Positions 1 to 7,113 of a DNA stretch of 64,000 nt are shown piece by piece. Numbering within the stretch: position 1 is the first letter of the stretch; each line of letters starts with the position of its first letter. Made by a program: the position numbers and the translations under genes. Origin of the DNA: Flavobacterium sp. ACN6 (GTDB taxonomy: Bacteria > Bacteroidota > Bacteroidia > Flavobacteriales > Flavobacteriaceae); contig NZ_MRCQ01000009.1 of the NCBI RefSeq assembly GCF_002304005.1, positions 62,001 to 126,000 of the forward strand, given 5' to 3'. The notes beneath the pieces are model-generated. The model searched no databases. It saw only the letters and a list, made by a program, of their open reading frames with translations, and was not told the DNA's origin.

Positions 1-99
1 GTAAAAGAAGAATTACCACCACTAAAAGCTGGAGAACAATCTGTTTTAATGAAAGAAGCGATTGTGAATTATTTTTTAGAACGAGAATTGATTGAGTAG
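1..99 (+). CDS. C-terminal fragment of an unidentified protein
   Basis: An open frame runs from the window edge to TAG at 97-99 and encodes 32 residues that end in MKEAIVNYFLERELIE. Codon use is like that of the neighbouring genes, so this looks like a real 3' end. The visible part carries no recognisable motif and I cannot name the protein. It is followed by an inverted word array and then pheS on the same strand. Confidence 0.6.
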   Translation, partial: VKEELPPLKAGEQSVLMKEAIVNYFLERELIE

Positions 100-103
100 T
101 TTT

Positions 104-176
104 TAGTTTTCAGTAGCAGTCCCAGTTTAGAGCTGATTGAAGTGAAAACTGAAAACTGTGACTGTGACTGTATAAT
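104..176. repeat. Inverted word-repeat array (AGTTTTCAGT type)
   Basis: The left side carries AGTTTTCAGT followed by AGCAGTCCCAGTTT. The right side carries its reverse complement, ACTGAAAACT, followed by copies of GTGACT. The array can fold into an imperfect hairpin between the upstream gene and pheS. The same word recurs at 50464-50533 and in degenerate form at 52631-52672 and 62040-62070. Confidence 0.6.
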
Positions 177-191
177 TTCAACTAAAAACAC

Positions 192-199
192 TAAATTTG
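192..199 (+). promoter_or_regulatory. Probable -7 element of pheS
   Basis: TAAATTTG matches the Bacteroidetes TAnnTTTG -7 consensus and lies 21 bases before the pheS ATG. No convincing TTG -33 element is visible at the expected distance. Confidence 0.5.
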
Positions 200-220
200 T
201 ATCTCAATTATTGAAGGAAA

Positions 221-1240
221 ATGATAGATAAGATAAAACAACATATAGAGGAAGCCAAAGCCTTTAATGATAAAAACAAAGAATCTTTAGAACAATTCCG
301 TATTAAATATTTAGGTAGTAAAGGTTTATTGAAGGAACTTTTTACTGAATTTAAAAATATTCCAAACGATCAAAAAAAGGATTTTGGACAAGTTATAAAT
401 ACTTTAAAAGCGGTTGCTGAAGAGAAAGTAAGAGTTATTCAGGAAGAACTTGAAAGTAAAGAAGAATCTAAAGGCATTTTCGGCGATTTAACTCGTGCAG
501 CAGAACCAGTAATTATTGGTTCTCGCCATCCAATTTCGATTGTTAAAAATCAAATTATAGATATTTTTGCTAATATCGGATTCAACGTTTCTGAAGGTCC
601 AGAAATCGAAGACGATTGGCATAACTTTACAGCATTAAACTTACCAGAATACCACCCGGCGAGAGATATGCAGGATACATTTTTCATTCAGACAAACCCA
701 GATGTTTTATTGCGTACGCATACATCATCTGTTCAGGTGCGTTATATGGAAAATCACAAACCGCCAATTCGTACGATTTCACCAGGACGTGTTTTCCGTA
801 ATGAAGCTATTTCGTCACGTTCTCACTGTATTTTCCACCAGGTTGAAGGATTGTACATTGACAAAGATGTTTCTTTTGCCGATTTGAAGCAGACATTATT
901 GTATTTCACTAAAGAAATGTTCGGAAAATCTAAGATTCGTCTTCGTCCGTCTTATTTCCCATTTACAGAGCCAAGTGCTGAAATTGATATTTATTGGGGA
1001 CTAAAAACAGAAACCGATTACCGTATTACAAAAGGAACTGGCTGGCTAGAAATTGGAGGATGCGGAATGGTTGATCCAAACGTTCTTAAAAACTGTGATA
1101 TCAATCCTGATGAATTCAACGGTTTCGCTTTCGGAATGGGAGTAGAGCGTATCGCAATGCTTTTATACCAAATTGGCGATATCCGTATGTTCTATGAAAA
1201 CGATGTTCGTTTCTTAGAGCAGTTTAAATCAAATATATAA
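221..1240 (+). CDS. pheS: Phenylalanine--tRNA ligase alpha subunit
   Basis: Cytoplasmic enzyme that charges tRNA-Phe as an alpha2-beta2 complex with PheT, which is not in this window. The 339 residues match the usual alpha-subunit length. An N-terminal coiled-coil tRNA-binding arm (about residues 1-85) is followed by the class II catalytic domain. Visible motifs include RHPIS near residue 100, the motif 2 region RVFRNEAI...FHQVEG (about 188-215) and motif 3 GFAFGMGVERIAM near residue 310. The ATG at 221 follows an AAGGAAA stretch. No upstream ATG is in frame with the class II core. A long perfect hairpin follows the stop codon, ahead of a small same-strand gene. Confidence 0.97.
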   Translation: MIDKIKQHIEEAKAFNDKNKESLEQFRIKYLGSKGLLKELFTEFKNIPNDQKKDFGQVINTLKAVAEEKVRVIQEELESKEESKGIFGDLTRAAEPVIIGSRHPISIVKNQIIDIFANIGFNVSEGPEIEDDWHNFTALNLPEYHPARDMQDTFFIQTNPDVLLRTHTSSVQVRYMENHKPPIRTISPGRVFRNEAISSRSHCIFHQVEGLYIDKDVSFADLKQTLLYFTKEMFGKSKIRLRPSYFPFTEPSAEIDIYWGLKTETDYRITKGTGWLEIGGCGMVDPNVLKNCDINPDEFNGFAFGMGVERIAMLLYQIGDIRMFYENDVRFLEQFKSNI

Positions 1241-1249
1241 TTTAAGTTA

Positions 1250-1317
1250 GAAAGTCATAAAGTCGAAAGTCAAAAGTCTCATAGTTATGGCTTTTGACTT
1301 TCGACTTTATGACTTTC
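1250..1317. repeat. Perfect 27-bp inverted repeat (GAAAGTC words)
   Basis: The arm at 1250-1276 is exactly complementary to 1291-1317, with a 14-base loop. Each arm is itself built from GAAAGTC-like words (GAAAGTCATAAAG then TCGAAAGTCAAAAG). Further word copies continue to about 1325. It may terminate pheS transcription, but there is no clean T-run after it. Confidence 0.85.
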
Positions 1318-1339
1318 GACTTTCAAACTTTTGACTCAT

Positions 1340-1747
1340 ATGAAAAAAGATATAGTAATTCCAGAAGTAGAAAACGTATTCCTTGCCGCTGTGCAGGAAT
1401 GGAGCGATGACTTTATGGAAAAAGTATGGTATGCTTATTTAGTTAATGACAGTGACTTTAATTTAGACAGCGTAATGGTCGTTTCAAAAGCTTTTGGAAC
1501 TATCGACGGCGAAATGAAAAAAACTTCGATTCTGCGTCATGCTTTTGTTGAGGTTCCCGCAGTTTCTGTTGTAAAAATAGAAATGATTGAGAAAAGTCTT
1601 TTGGTTATGAATAACGAATTTATGGTGACTTTCTTTATCGGAAATACTTTATACGATAAGAAATTCATCTTCAAATCTAATTCGCTTGACGAAAATAAAA
1701 CGGAAGAAGTGCCGATTTTGTTTGTTGAAGGGGTGATGGTGAAGTAA
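1340..1747 (+). CDS. Conserved small protein of unknown function downstream of pheS
   Basis: A 135-residue soluble protein starting MKKDIVIPEV, with no signal peptide or membrane segment. I chose the ATG at 1340. The open frame extends to a TTG at 1331, but those codons lie in the word-repeat array. The middle contains alternating hydrophobic strands (SVVKIEMIEKSLLVM, FMVTFFIGN), suggesting a compact beta-rich fold. I recall similar genes next to pheS in Flavobacteriia, so a conserved hypothetical is likely. No catalytic motif is visible and I assign no function. Confidence 0.75.
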   Translation: MKKDIVIPEVENVFLAAVQEWSDDFMEKVWYAYLVNDSDFNLDSVMVVSKAFGTIDGEMKKTSILRHAFVEVPAVSVVKIEMIEKSLLVMNNEFMVTFFIGNTLYDKKFIFKSNSLDENKTEEVPILFVEGVMVK

Positions 1748-1796
1748 AGAAAATAGAGAAAAGAATAAAGAAAATAGACTCTACAAAATAGTAAAA

Positions 1797-1842
1797 GAAA
1801 AGAGCCAAGACTATATTATTTAGATCTTGGATCTTTTTTTAT
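1797..1842. terminator. Probable bidirectional terminator between converging genes
   Basis: AGAGCCAAGA and TCTTGGATCT form a stem with G-U pairs around an A/T loop. The hairpin is followed by seven T on the plus strand. It lies between the plus-strand gene ending at 1747 and gpsA, which ends at 1891 on the minus strand. It is flanked by AGAAAATAG and CTATTCTC words in inverted orientation. Confidence 0.6.
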
Positions 1843-1890
1843 AATCGACAAAAGTCTATATCTATTCTCTTTATTCTATATTCTTTTCTC

Positions 1891-2886
1891 TTAATCCAAC
1901 GACTCGGTCAGTTTCTTAAATACTGCCTTAGCGTCTTTTCCTTCGTATAAAACAGCATAAACAGCATCGATAATTGGTGTTTTTGCTCCGTATCCTTGAT
2001 TTAATTTATAAGCACTTTTTGTAGCATAATAACCTTCGGCAACCATGCTCATTTCCATCATGGCGCTTTTTACGGTATATCCTTTTCCAATCATATTTCC
2101 GAACATTCTATTTCTTGAGAAAACAGAATATCCTGTAACCAATAAATCGCCTAAATAAGCTGAGTCATTGATGTTACGTTTCATTTTATGAACTTTTCTA
2201 ATGAATTTCTTCATTTCGCGGATTCCGTTACTCATCATAACCGATTGGAAATTATCTCCATAACCTAATCCGTGTGCAATTCCGGCAGCTATTGCGTAGA
2301 TGTTTTTCAACATGGCAGCATATTCAGTACCAATAATATCGTCTGAAATTTTAGCTTTAATGTAATTTCCAGAAAGAGATTTTGCTACGATACAGGCTTT
2401 TTCAGGATCACCACATGCGATTGTTAAGTAAGAAAGTCTTTCAAGAGCTACTTCTTCGGCGTGGCAAGGACCTGTAATAACTCCAATGTTGTAGTAAGGA
2501 ATGTCGTACTGAATGTGAAAATGTTCGCCAACAATTAAACTTGTCTCAGGAACGATACCTTTAATAGCCGAAAAAATAATTTTATCAGCTAACGAAACGG
2601 TCATGTTTTTTAATTCGGCATCTAAAAAAGCGGAAGGAATCGCAAAAATAATATAATCTGCGTATTCAATTGCTTCGTTTATATTGTTGGTTAATTTAAG
2701 CTTGTTAGTATCAAATTCAACAGAACTTAAATAATTTGGATTGTGTTTGTATTTCTGAATATGTTCAATGGCAGAGTCATTGCGCATATACCAGGCAATT
2801 TCTGAAAGATTAACGCATAACATTTTTGCAATTGCCGTTGCCCAGCTCCCTCCTCCAATTACTGCAAATTTTAATTTTTCGCTCAT
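1891..2886 (-). CDS. gpsA: NAD(P)-dependent glycerol-3-phosphate dehydrogenase
   Basis: Reduces dihydroxyacetone phosphate to sn-glycerol-3-phosphate for phospholipid synthesis, in the cytoplasm. The 331 residues match GpsA length. The N-terminal Rossmann motif is GGGSWATAIAKML (residues 11-23). Further family signatures are IFSAIKGIVPET, ITGPCHAEEVA and the helix with KNIYAIAAGIAHGLGYGDN, which holds the catalytic lysine region. The gene stands alone, converges on the pheS-side gene, and has a good promoter at 2905-2936. Confidence 0.97.
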   Translation of the reverse strand: MSEKLKFAVIGGGSWATAIAKMLCVNLSEIAWYMRNDSAIEHIQKYKHNPNYLSSVEFDTNKLKLTNNINEAIEYADYIIFAIPSAFLDAELKNMTVSLADKIIFSAIKGIVPETSLIVGEHFHIQYDIPYYNIGVITGPCHAEEVALERLSYLTIACGDPEKACIVAKSLSGNYIKAKISDDIIGTEYAAMLKNIYAIAAGIAHGLGYGDNFQSVMMSNGIREMKKFIRKVHKMKRNINDSAYLGDLLVTGYSVFSRNRMFGNMIGKGYTVKSAMMEMSMVAEGYYATKSAYKLNQGYGAKTPIIDAVYAVLYEGKDAKAVFKKLTESLD

Positions 2887-2904
2887 TATTTTAATAATTT
2901 AAAA

Positions 2905-2936
2905 CAAAAGTACTTAATAATGTGCTAATAAAGCAA
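2905..2936 (-). promoter_or_regulatory. gpsA promoter
   Basis: On the minus strand, TTG (complement of 2934-2936) is followed after 21 bases by TACTTTTG (complement of 2905-2912). This is a full Bacteroidetes -33/-7 pair placed 19 bases before the gpsA start. Confidence 0.65.
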
Positions 2937-3094
2937 TGTCTAATTTAAGAATTTTGTCAAAGACATTTGGGTTTATTTTCATTTAAATTAAAAGCAGCTG
3001 AATTTCAGAAGATATTTTAGTTTTAAAAACTCAATTAATGCAAAAAATAGTATTTTTAAGAAGTTTCTTTCAATTATGATATATTAATTTTTGA

Positions 3095-3223
3095 CCTCTA
3101 AAATCTTTTTTGGAAGGTAAAGTCTTAGGAGAAAAAAAGAATGTAATCTTTAAGGGTATTAGAAAAGAGATTGAAAGAATGAATAAAATACTGGAAAAGA
3201 AAATGAACGAAAGCTTTAAATAA
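3095..3223 (+). pseudogene. Possible remnant of a coding sequence
   Basis: An open stretch with no good start encodes LEGKVLGEKKNV followed by a charged amphipathic helix ending in KKMNESFK. Only a TTG at 3110 or an ATG at 3179 could start it. Codon choice looks protein-like, but no ribosome-binding site or intact gene is visible. It may be the eroded 3' end of a gene or simply chance. It lies within an otherwise gene-free 690-base spacer (2887-3581). Confidence 0.2.
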
Positions 3224-3327
3224 TAACGAGTTTGCTACAATGATTTAATATATCAATAAAATATTTTTCTCCCTACACAATAAAATATAAAACTTTGCGT
3301 TTGAACTCTTTATAAATTAGAATTTTA

Positions 3328-3375
3328 ATGAATTTGAAAAAAATTGAGTTAGTTAGTTTTGTTTTAGTATTTTGA
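3328..3375 (+). CDS. Possible 15-residue micro-ORF ending at a terminator
   Basis: ATG at 3328 opens a frame encoding MNLKKIELVSFVLVF that stops at 3373-3375, the first base of the following hairpin. The peptide is a positively charged start plus a hydrophobic stretch. No other gene precedes the terminator on this strand, so something short is probably transcribed here. Whether the peptide itself is made is unknown. Confidence 0.25.
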   Translation: MNLKKIELVSFVLVF

Positions 3376-3411
3376 AAAGGCGTTCCTAAATTTTTTAAGA
3401 ACGCCTTTTTT
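3375..3411 (+). terminator. Rho-independent terminator without an upstream annotated gene
   Basis: AAAAGGCGTTC (3375-3385) pairs with GAACGCCTTTT (3399-3409) around an A/T loop, giving 11 bp and a closing T-run. The nearest plus-strand gene upstream ends at 1747 and has its own hairpin. The terminator therefore implies a short local transcript. Confidence 0.75.
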
Positions 3412-3414
3412 GTG

Positions 3415-3572
3415 AAATTCCAATTTTTCTAAGCTCCAAATTCCAAAGTTTGAAATTTAAATCTCAATATTCCAAATTCCAAATTCCAATTTCAAATAAA
3501 AATTCCAAATCCCAATACTTACGTGTGCAATTGGAATTTGGAATTTAATTCCGAGGCTTCGTGATTGGAATT
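3415..3572. repeat. Inverted word-repeat array (AAATTCCAA type)
   Basis: At least six copies of AAATTCCAA or close variants run from 3415 to 3515. GGAATTTGGAATTTAATTCC and TTGGAATTTT follow in reverse-complement orientation to 3572. The word recurs at 41531-41578, 46255-46440 and 57095-57140. Confidence 0.75.
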
Positions 3573-3581
3573 TTATTTTAT

Positions 3582-4739
3582 TTAGTAGCTCATTTCAACA
3601 ATAGATTTCACTTTATCTAAAGTTACCAATTGATTTTCACCAAGACCTTTCCAACCTCTTTCGTCAAAACGATTTACGATGAAATCTGCTGTGTTGCCGT
3701 AATCTTCTGTGTATTGTGAAAGTTTAGTATCCATTCCCATTGTATGGAAAAATTCAACCGTTTTATTGATTGCTTCTTTAGCCACTTCTTCATCAGAACC
3801 AGAAAGATTAAAAATACGTCTTCCGTATTGGGCTAATTTTGCTTTTTTAGTTTCAAACATTACATTGTATAAACTTGGTCCAATAATCGCCAAAGTTCTC
3901 GCATGATCGATTCCGTAAAGCGCTGTTAATTCGTGGCCAATCATGTGAGTTGCCCAATCGCTTGGAACACCTTTCTGAATTAATCCGTTTAACGCCATTG
4001 TACAGCTCCACATAAAATTGGAAGCCAAAGTATAATCGGTTGGATTTTTTACAACGCCTGGACCAACTTCAATTAAGGTTTGAAGAATTCCCTCTGCAAT
4101 TCTATCTTGTAAAAATGCATCAGTTGGATACGTTAAATATTGTTCCATAACATGTGTGTAAGCATCTACAACACCATTTTCAAGTTGTCTTTTTGGTAAA
4201 GATGCAATTACTGCAGGGTCACAGATAGAGAATTGTGGAAACAAAGCACTTCCGCCAGAAGATAATTTTTCCTGAGTAGCTTCAATTGTTACTACGTATC
4301 CAGAATTCATTTCACTTCCCGTTGCTGGAAGTGTCAAAACGGTACCAAAAGGCATCGCATTCTCTTTAATCAGAATACGTTTCTGTAAGATATCAATCGG
4401 ATTTCCGTCAAAATTTACGGCTGCCGAAATAAATTTCACACCATCAATTACAGATCCTCCGCCCACGGCAAGAATGAAATTAATTTTTTCATTTTTGATA
4501 ACATCAACTGCTTTCATCAAAGTTTCAAAATGTGGATTTGGTTCTATGCCGCCAAATTCTACAATTTCAAAACCTTTTAAGTTCGCAATTACCTGATCGT
4601 AGATTCCGTTTTTAAAAATACTTCCGCCGCCGTAAGCCAAAAGAATTTTAGCATCTTTTGGAACTAAAGTCGAAAGTTTTTCAATTTGTCCTTTTCCGAA
4701 GATTAAATTCGTCGGATTATATAATTCAAAGTTTAGCAT
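3582..4739 (-). CDS. Iron-containing alcohol dehydrogenase (YqhD/BDH-like)
   Basis: Predicted NADPH-dependent reductase of aldehydes, cytoplasmic. The 386 residues match YqhD-type enzymes. Visible features are LIFGKGQIEKL at the start, the nucleotide-binding GGGS (YGGGSIFKNG and AVGGGSVIDGVKF) and the substrate-site LPATGSEMNSGYVV. The metal-binding histidines lie in the DAYTHVMEQYL and IGHELTALYGIDHARTLAI regions. I chose the ATG at 4739 (MLNFELYNPT); an open extension to 4766 runs through a word-repeat spacer. It is downstream of, and co-directional with, an exported DJ-1-like gene. A shared role in aldehyde detoxification is inference from context. Confidence 0.9.
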   Translation of the reverse strand: MLNFELYNPTNLIFGKGQIEKLSTLVPKDAKILLAYGGGSIFKNGIYDQVIANLKGFEIVEFGGIEPNPHFETLMKAVDVIKNEKINFILAVGGGSVIDGVKFISAAVNFDGNPIDILQKRILIKENAMPFGTVLTLPATGSEMNSGYVVTIEATQEKLSSGGSALFPQFSICDPAVIASLPKRQLENGVVDAYTHVMEQYLTYPTDAFLQDRIAEGILQTLIEVGPGVVKNPTDYTLASNFMWSCTMALNGLIQKGVPSDWATHMIGHELTALYGIDHARTLAIIGPSLYNVMFETKKAKLAQYGRRIFNLSGSDEEVAKEAINKTVEFFHTMGMDTKLSQYTEDYGNTADFIVNRFDERGWKGLGENQLVTLDKVKSIVEMSY

Positions 4740-4765
4740 TTTTTTATTTTTAAGGTTCTGAGCCA

Positions 4766-4826
4766 CTAAGGCACTAAGTCGCTAAGTTTTTTAAAAGGCA
4801 TTTACCTTAGAACCTTAGCATCTTGC
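4766..4826. repeat. Word-repeat spacer (CTTAG/GAACC type)
   Basis: Copies of CTAAG and GGTTCT on one side and CCTTAGAACCTTAG on the other sit between the dehydrogenase and the DJ-1-like gene. The array can pair with itself, though imperfectly. No T-run is apparent, so read-through from the upstream gene seems possible. Confidence 0.5.
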
Positions 4827-4829
4827 TTT

Positions 4830-5591
4830 TTATTTCAATTTTTCTAGTAATTTTCCAGCCACCAATTTAGATGAAGCTGGGTTTTGACCCGTAATCAATA
4901 GACCATCTTCTACAGAATAAGGCTGCCAATCTGGTCCTTTTGAGAATTTTGCTCCATTTTGAGTTAAAGCATCTTCTAATAAAAACGGAACAACTTTTGT
5001 CAAGCCTACACCTTCTTCTTCAGAATTTGTAAAACCAGTCACTTTTTTGTCCTTTACTAAATATTCACCATTTACCTTTACATTTTTCAAAACTGCAGGA
5101 GCATGGCAAACAAAAGCAACTGGTTTTTTATTAGTGTAAAAAGCTTCAATTAGAGCGATTGAATTCTTGTCTTCCACTAAATCCCAAAGCGGACCGTGGC
5201 CTCCTGGGTAAAAAACGGCATCATAATCTTTCTGGTTAATTGTAGAAAGCTTGTGAGTATTTTTTAATTTTTCCTGTAAAACTTTATCTGCGTCAAAACG
5301 TTTGGTATCTTCAGTTGCAGATGCCGGATCTGCACTTTTTGGATCAATTGGCGGTTGTCCTCCAAGTGGAGTAGCAATAGTAATCTCGACTCCCTGATCT
5401 AATAATTCATAATATGGTGCAGCAAATTCTTCTGACCAAAATCCTGTTTTTTCTCCTGTGTTACCCAGTTTATCGTTACTGGTTACAACAAATAATACTT
5501 TTTTCATACTTTTTTTATTTGATTTTTGAGCCACAGCAGAAATGCTTGAAGCTGTAAATGCAATTATTGCGAGTAATGCTATTTTCTTCAT
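4830..5591 (-). CDS. Exported DJ-1/PfpI-family protein (HchA/glyoxalase III-like)
   Basis: The 253 residues begin with a signal peptide (MKKIALLAIIAFTASSISAVAQ), then a type 1 glutamine-amidotransferase-like fold. The conserved acidic residue is in TGFWSEE (about residue 50-56). YPGGHGPLWDL follows, and the nucleophile cysteine is in FVCHAPAVL. This arrangement matches the HchA/DJ-1 class, whose members act on glyoxals or as protein deglycases or chaperones. A second methionine (MKKVLFVV, residue 29) could give a cytosolic form. It is divergent from a LysR regulator with an 85-base spacer, so control by that regulator is likely. Confidence 0.88.
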   Translation of the reverse strand: MKKIALLAIIAFTASSISAVAQKSNKKSMKKVLFVVTSNDKLGNTGEKTGFWSEEFAAPYYELLDQGVEITIATPLGGQPPIDPKSADPASATEDTKRFDADKVLQEKLKNTHKLSTINQKDYDAVFYPGGHGPLWDLVEDKNSIALIEAFYTNKKPVAFVCHAPAVLKNVKVNGEYLVKDKKVTGFTNSEEEGVGLTKVVPFLLEDALTQNGAKFSKGPDWQPYSVEDGLLITGQNPASSKLVAGKLLEKLK

Positions 5592-5676
5592 TAGATTAAA
5601 TTTTAAACAAATTTACAGCATATGTGATATCAGTAAAAATAAAATAAACTATGTTTGTTATAAATAAATTTATGTC
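5592..5676. promoter_or_regulatory. Divergent promoter region, DJ-1-like gene and LysR gene
   Basis: The 85-base spacer holds TAAATTTG on the minus strand (complement of 5608-5615), a -7 match for the DJ-1-like gene. It also has A/T-rich imperfect dyads such as TATGTTTGTTATAAAT near 5649-5664, where a LysR-type protein might bind. The operator itself cannot be fixed from one sequence. Confidence 0.45.
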
Positions 5677-6582
5677 ATGGTAAATCTAGAATGGTACAGA
5701 ACATTTAAGGCAGTTTATAAAAACGGTAATTTTTCGGTAGCGGCAAAAGAGTTATTTATGAGCCAGCCTGCCGTTAGTCAGCAAATTTCTATGCTCGAAG
5801 CGCATGTTGGAAATAAATTATTTAATAGGAAATCTAAAGGCGTTGAACCAACCGAGTACGCTAAGTTACTGAATAATTTGATTATAGATGCGCTGGATCG
5901 GCTAGAAAGTGTCGAGGCAGGTTTCAGGGCAAAAGCGGAAGACGCCAATAGATTAATTTCAGTTGGAATTTCAAAACATCTTTTCCATTGCGTTGGCGAT
6001 CTTTTGATTTCTAAGTTTGATTTGATCGATTTTACTTTCGCAGAAAACGATGAACTATTTGCATTAGTAGATGCTAAAAAACTTGATTTCGCCATCACGA
6101 CAAAAAGGTTCGATACTTTTGATACCACTTATGAAATTGTTGGAAAAATAAAACTGATAATGGTGGCGCCAACACGTTTAGACATAACAGATTTTCGTCA
6201 AAAATTAAAAGCAGACAATTTTACTGAAATAGAACAATGGCTCAACGGACAAAAATGGTACAGTCATGATGCTCGAATTCCGCACATAAAATTATTCTGG
6301 CTTCATGCTTTCAATAAAAAAAGACCTTCAATGGTTCCCAATTATATTATTCCTTCAGAATCTGAAATGCTAAAACTTTTATCCAAAAATGATGGAGTGG
6401 CCGTAACTTGGAATTGTAATGCGAGGAAATTAATAAAAGAAAATAAACTGCAGCTGGTGTGGAATAGTTTTCACGTTCCAGAAGAATTTGTGTATTTGTT
6501 AGCGCCAAAAAATAATAACTTAAATTCGTTTTTTGACATAATTGCTAAGGAACTGAAGTTGTTTTTTGGAAATAGGTTATGA
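5677..6582 (+). CDS. LysR-family transcriptional regulator
   Basis: A 301-residue DNA-binding regulator of standard LTTR length. The N-terminal winged helix-turn-helix is clear: LEWYRTFKAVYKNGNFSVAAKELFMSQ is followed by PAVSQQISMLE and LFNRKSKGVEPT (residues 4-62). The rest is a periplasmic-binding-protein-like effector domain. Its orientation opposite the DJ-1-like and YqhD-like genes is the classic layout for a local LysR activator. The inducer is unknown; a reactive aldehyde is a reasonable guess from the targets. Confidence 0.92.
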   Translation: MVNLEWYRTFKAVYKNGNFSVAAKELFMSQPAVSQQISMLEAHVGNKLFNRKSKGVEPTEYAKLLNNLIIDALDRLESVEAGFRAKAEDANRLISVGISKHLFHCVGDLLISKFDLIDFTFAENDELFALVDAKKLDFAITTKRFDTFDTTYEIVGKIKLIMVAPTRLDITDFRQKLKADNFTEIEQWLNGQKWYSHDARIPHIKLFWLHAFNKKRPSMVPNYIIPSESEMLKLLSKNDGVAVTWNCNARKLIKENKLQLVWNSFHVPEEFVYLLAPKNNNLNSFFDIIAKELKLFFGNRL

Positions 6583-6649
6583 TTTTAATCATTTGTTTCT
6601 GTAGGATAAAAGAGTAATTTTGATAAATGAACCACTAAAATTTTCAAAA

Positions 6650-7006
6650 ATGAAAAAGATTGCAAAAGTGTTAATGCTTATCGCAGCTGTACTTATAAGT
6701 AATTCGTGCAGTAAACATGATGACGAAGTGATAATAGATTGTCTAGCAGAATCATTTTTTGTTAAATTACATAATTCAACAGATGCTGCTAATCCGAAAT
6801 TAATGAACTATTCAGTTGAGTATTCAGGAACTGGAACTTTAGTTGGAGTGAAATGGACATTTGGTGATGGAACTACGGGAACTGGTGCAGTGGTAACACA
6901 TACTTACGCGACAGCTGGTACATATGAAGCTAAGGCTGAAGTTACGGTTAAAAAAGATGGTGCAGAATGTACTTCTGTTCCTAAAAGAACTGTGACTGTT
7001 AACTAG
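6650..7006 (+). CDS. PKD-domain lipoprotein
   Basis: A 118-residue secreted lipoprotein. The SPII signal is MKKIAKVLMLIAAVLISNSC, with the lipid-modified cysteine at residue 20. A single PKD (Ig-like) domain follows, with the hallmark WTFGDGTTGTG and HTYATAGTYEAKAEVTV. I chose the ATG at 6650. An upstream TTG at 6619-6622 would add residues with no signal character. PKD domains serve in adhesion or as spacers; standing alone, this one has no clear partner. It is followed by a very long hairpin ahead of nrtR. Confidence 0.82.
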   Translation: MKKIAKVLMLIAAVLISNSCSKHDDEVIIDCLAESFFVKLHNSTDAANPKLMNYSVEYSGTGTLVGVKWTFGDGTTGTGAVVTHTYATAGTYEAKAEVTVKKDGAECTSVPKRTVTVN

Positions 7007-7027
7007 AAAAAATTAAAAGATATTGAT

Positions 7028-7080
7028 GAGAGTCAATTTTATAATCTAATGCAAAAGCATAAATTATAAAATTGACTCTC
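7028..7080. repeat. Long near-perfect hairpin between PKD gene and nrtR
   Basis: GAGAGTCAATTTTATAAT (7028-7045) is exactly complementary to 7063-7080. Inside it, ATGC (7049-7052) pairs with GCAT (7057-7060) around AAAA. The whole 53 bases can fold into one hairpin with a small internal loop. It may end the upstream transcript. It also lies directly upstream of the nrtR -7 element, so a regulatory role is possible. Confidence 0.8.
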
Positions 7081-7086
7081 ATTCGT

Positions 7087-7094
7087 TATATTTG
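7087..7094 (+). promoter_or_regulatory. Probable -7 element of nrtR
   Basis: TATATTTG matches TAnnTTTG and ends 19 bases before the nrtR ATG. A TTG at 7072-7074 is only 12 bases away, closer than the usual 19-21, so the -33 is uncertain. Confidence 0.5.
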
Positions 7095-7113
7095 TTTGAT
7101 ATGATTTAGGATT

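Noticed and set aside
1331-1340. TTG start for the small gene after pheS
   Set aside because: The ATG three codons later gives a normal start, and the TTG lies in the word-repeat array.
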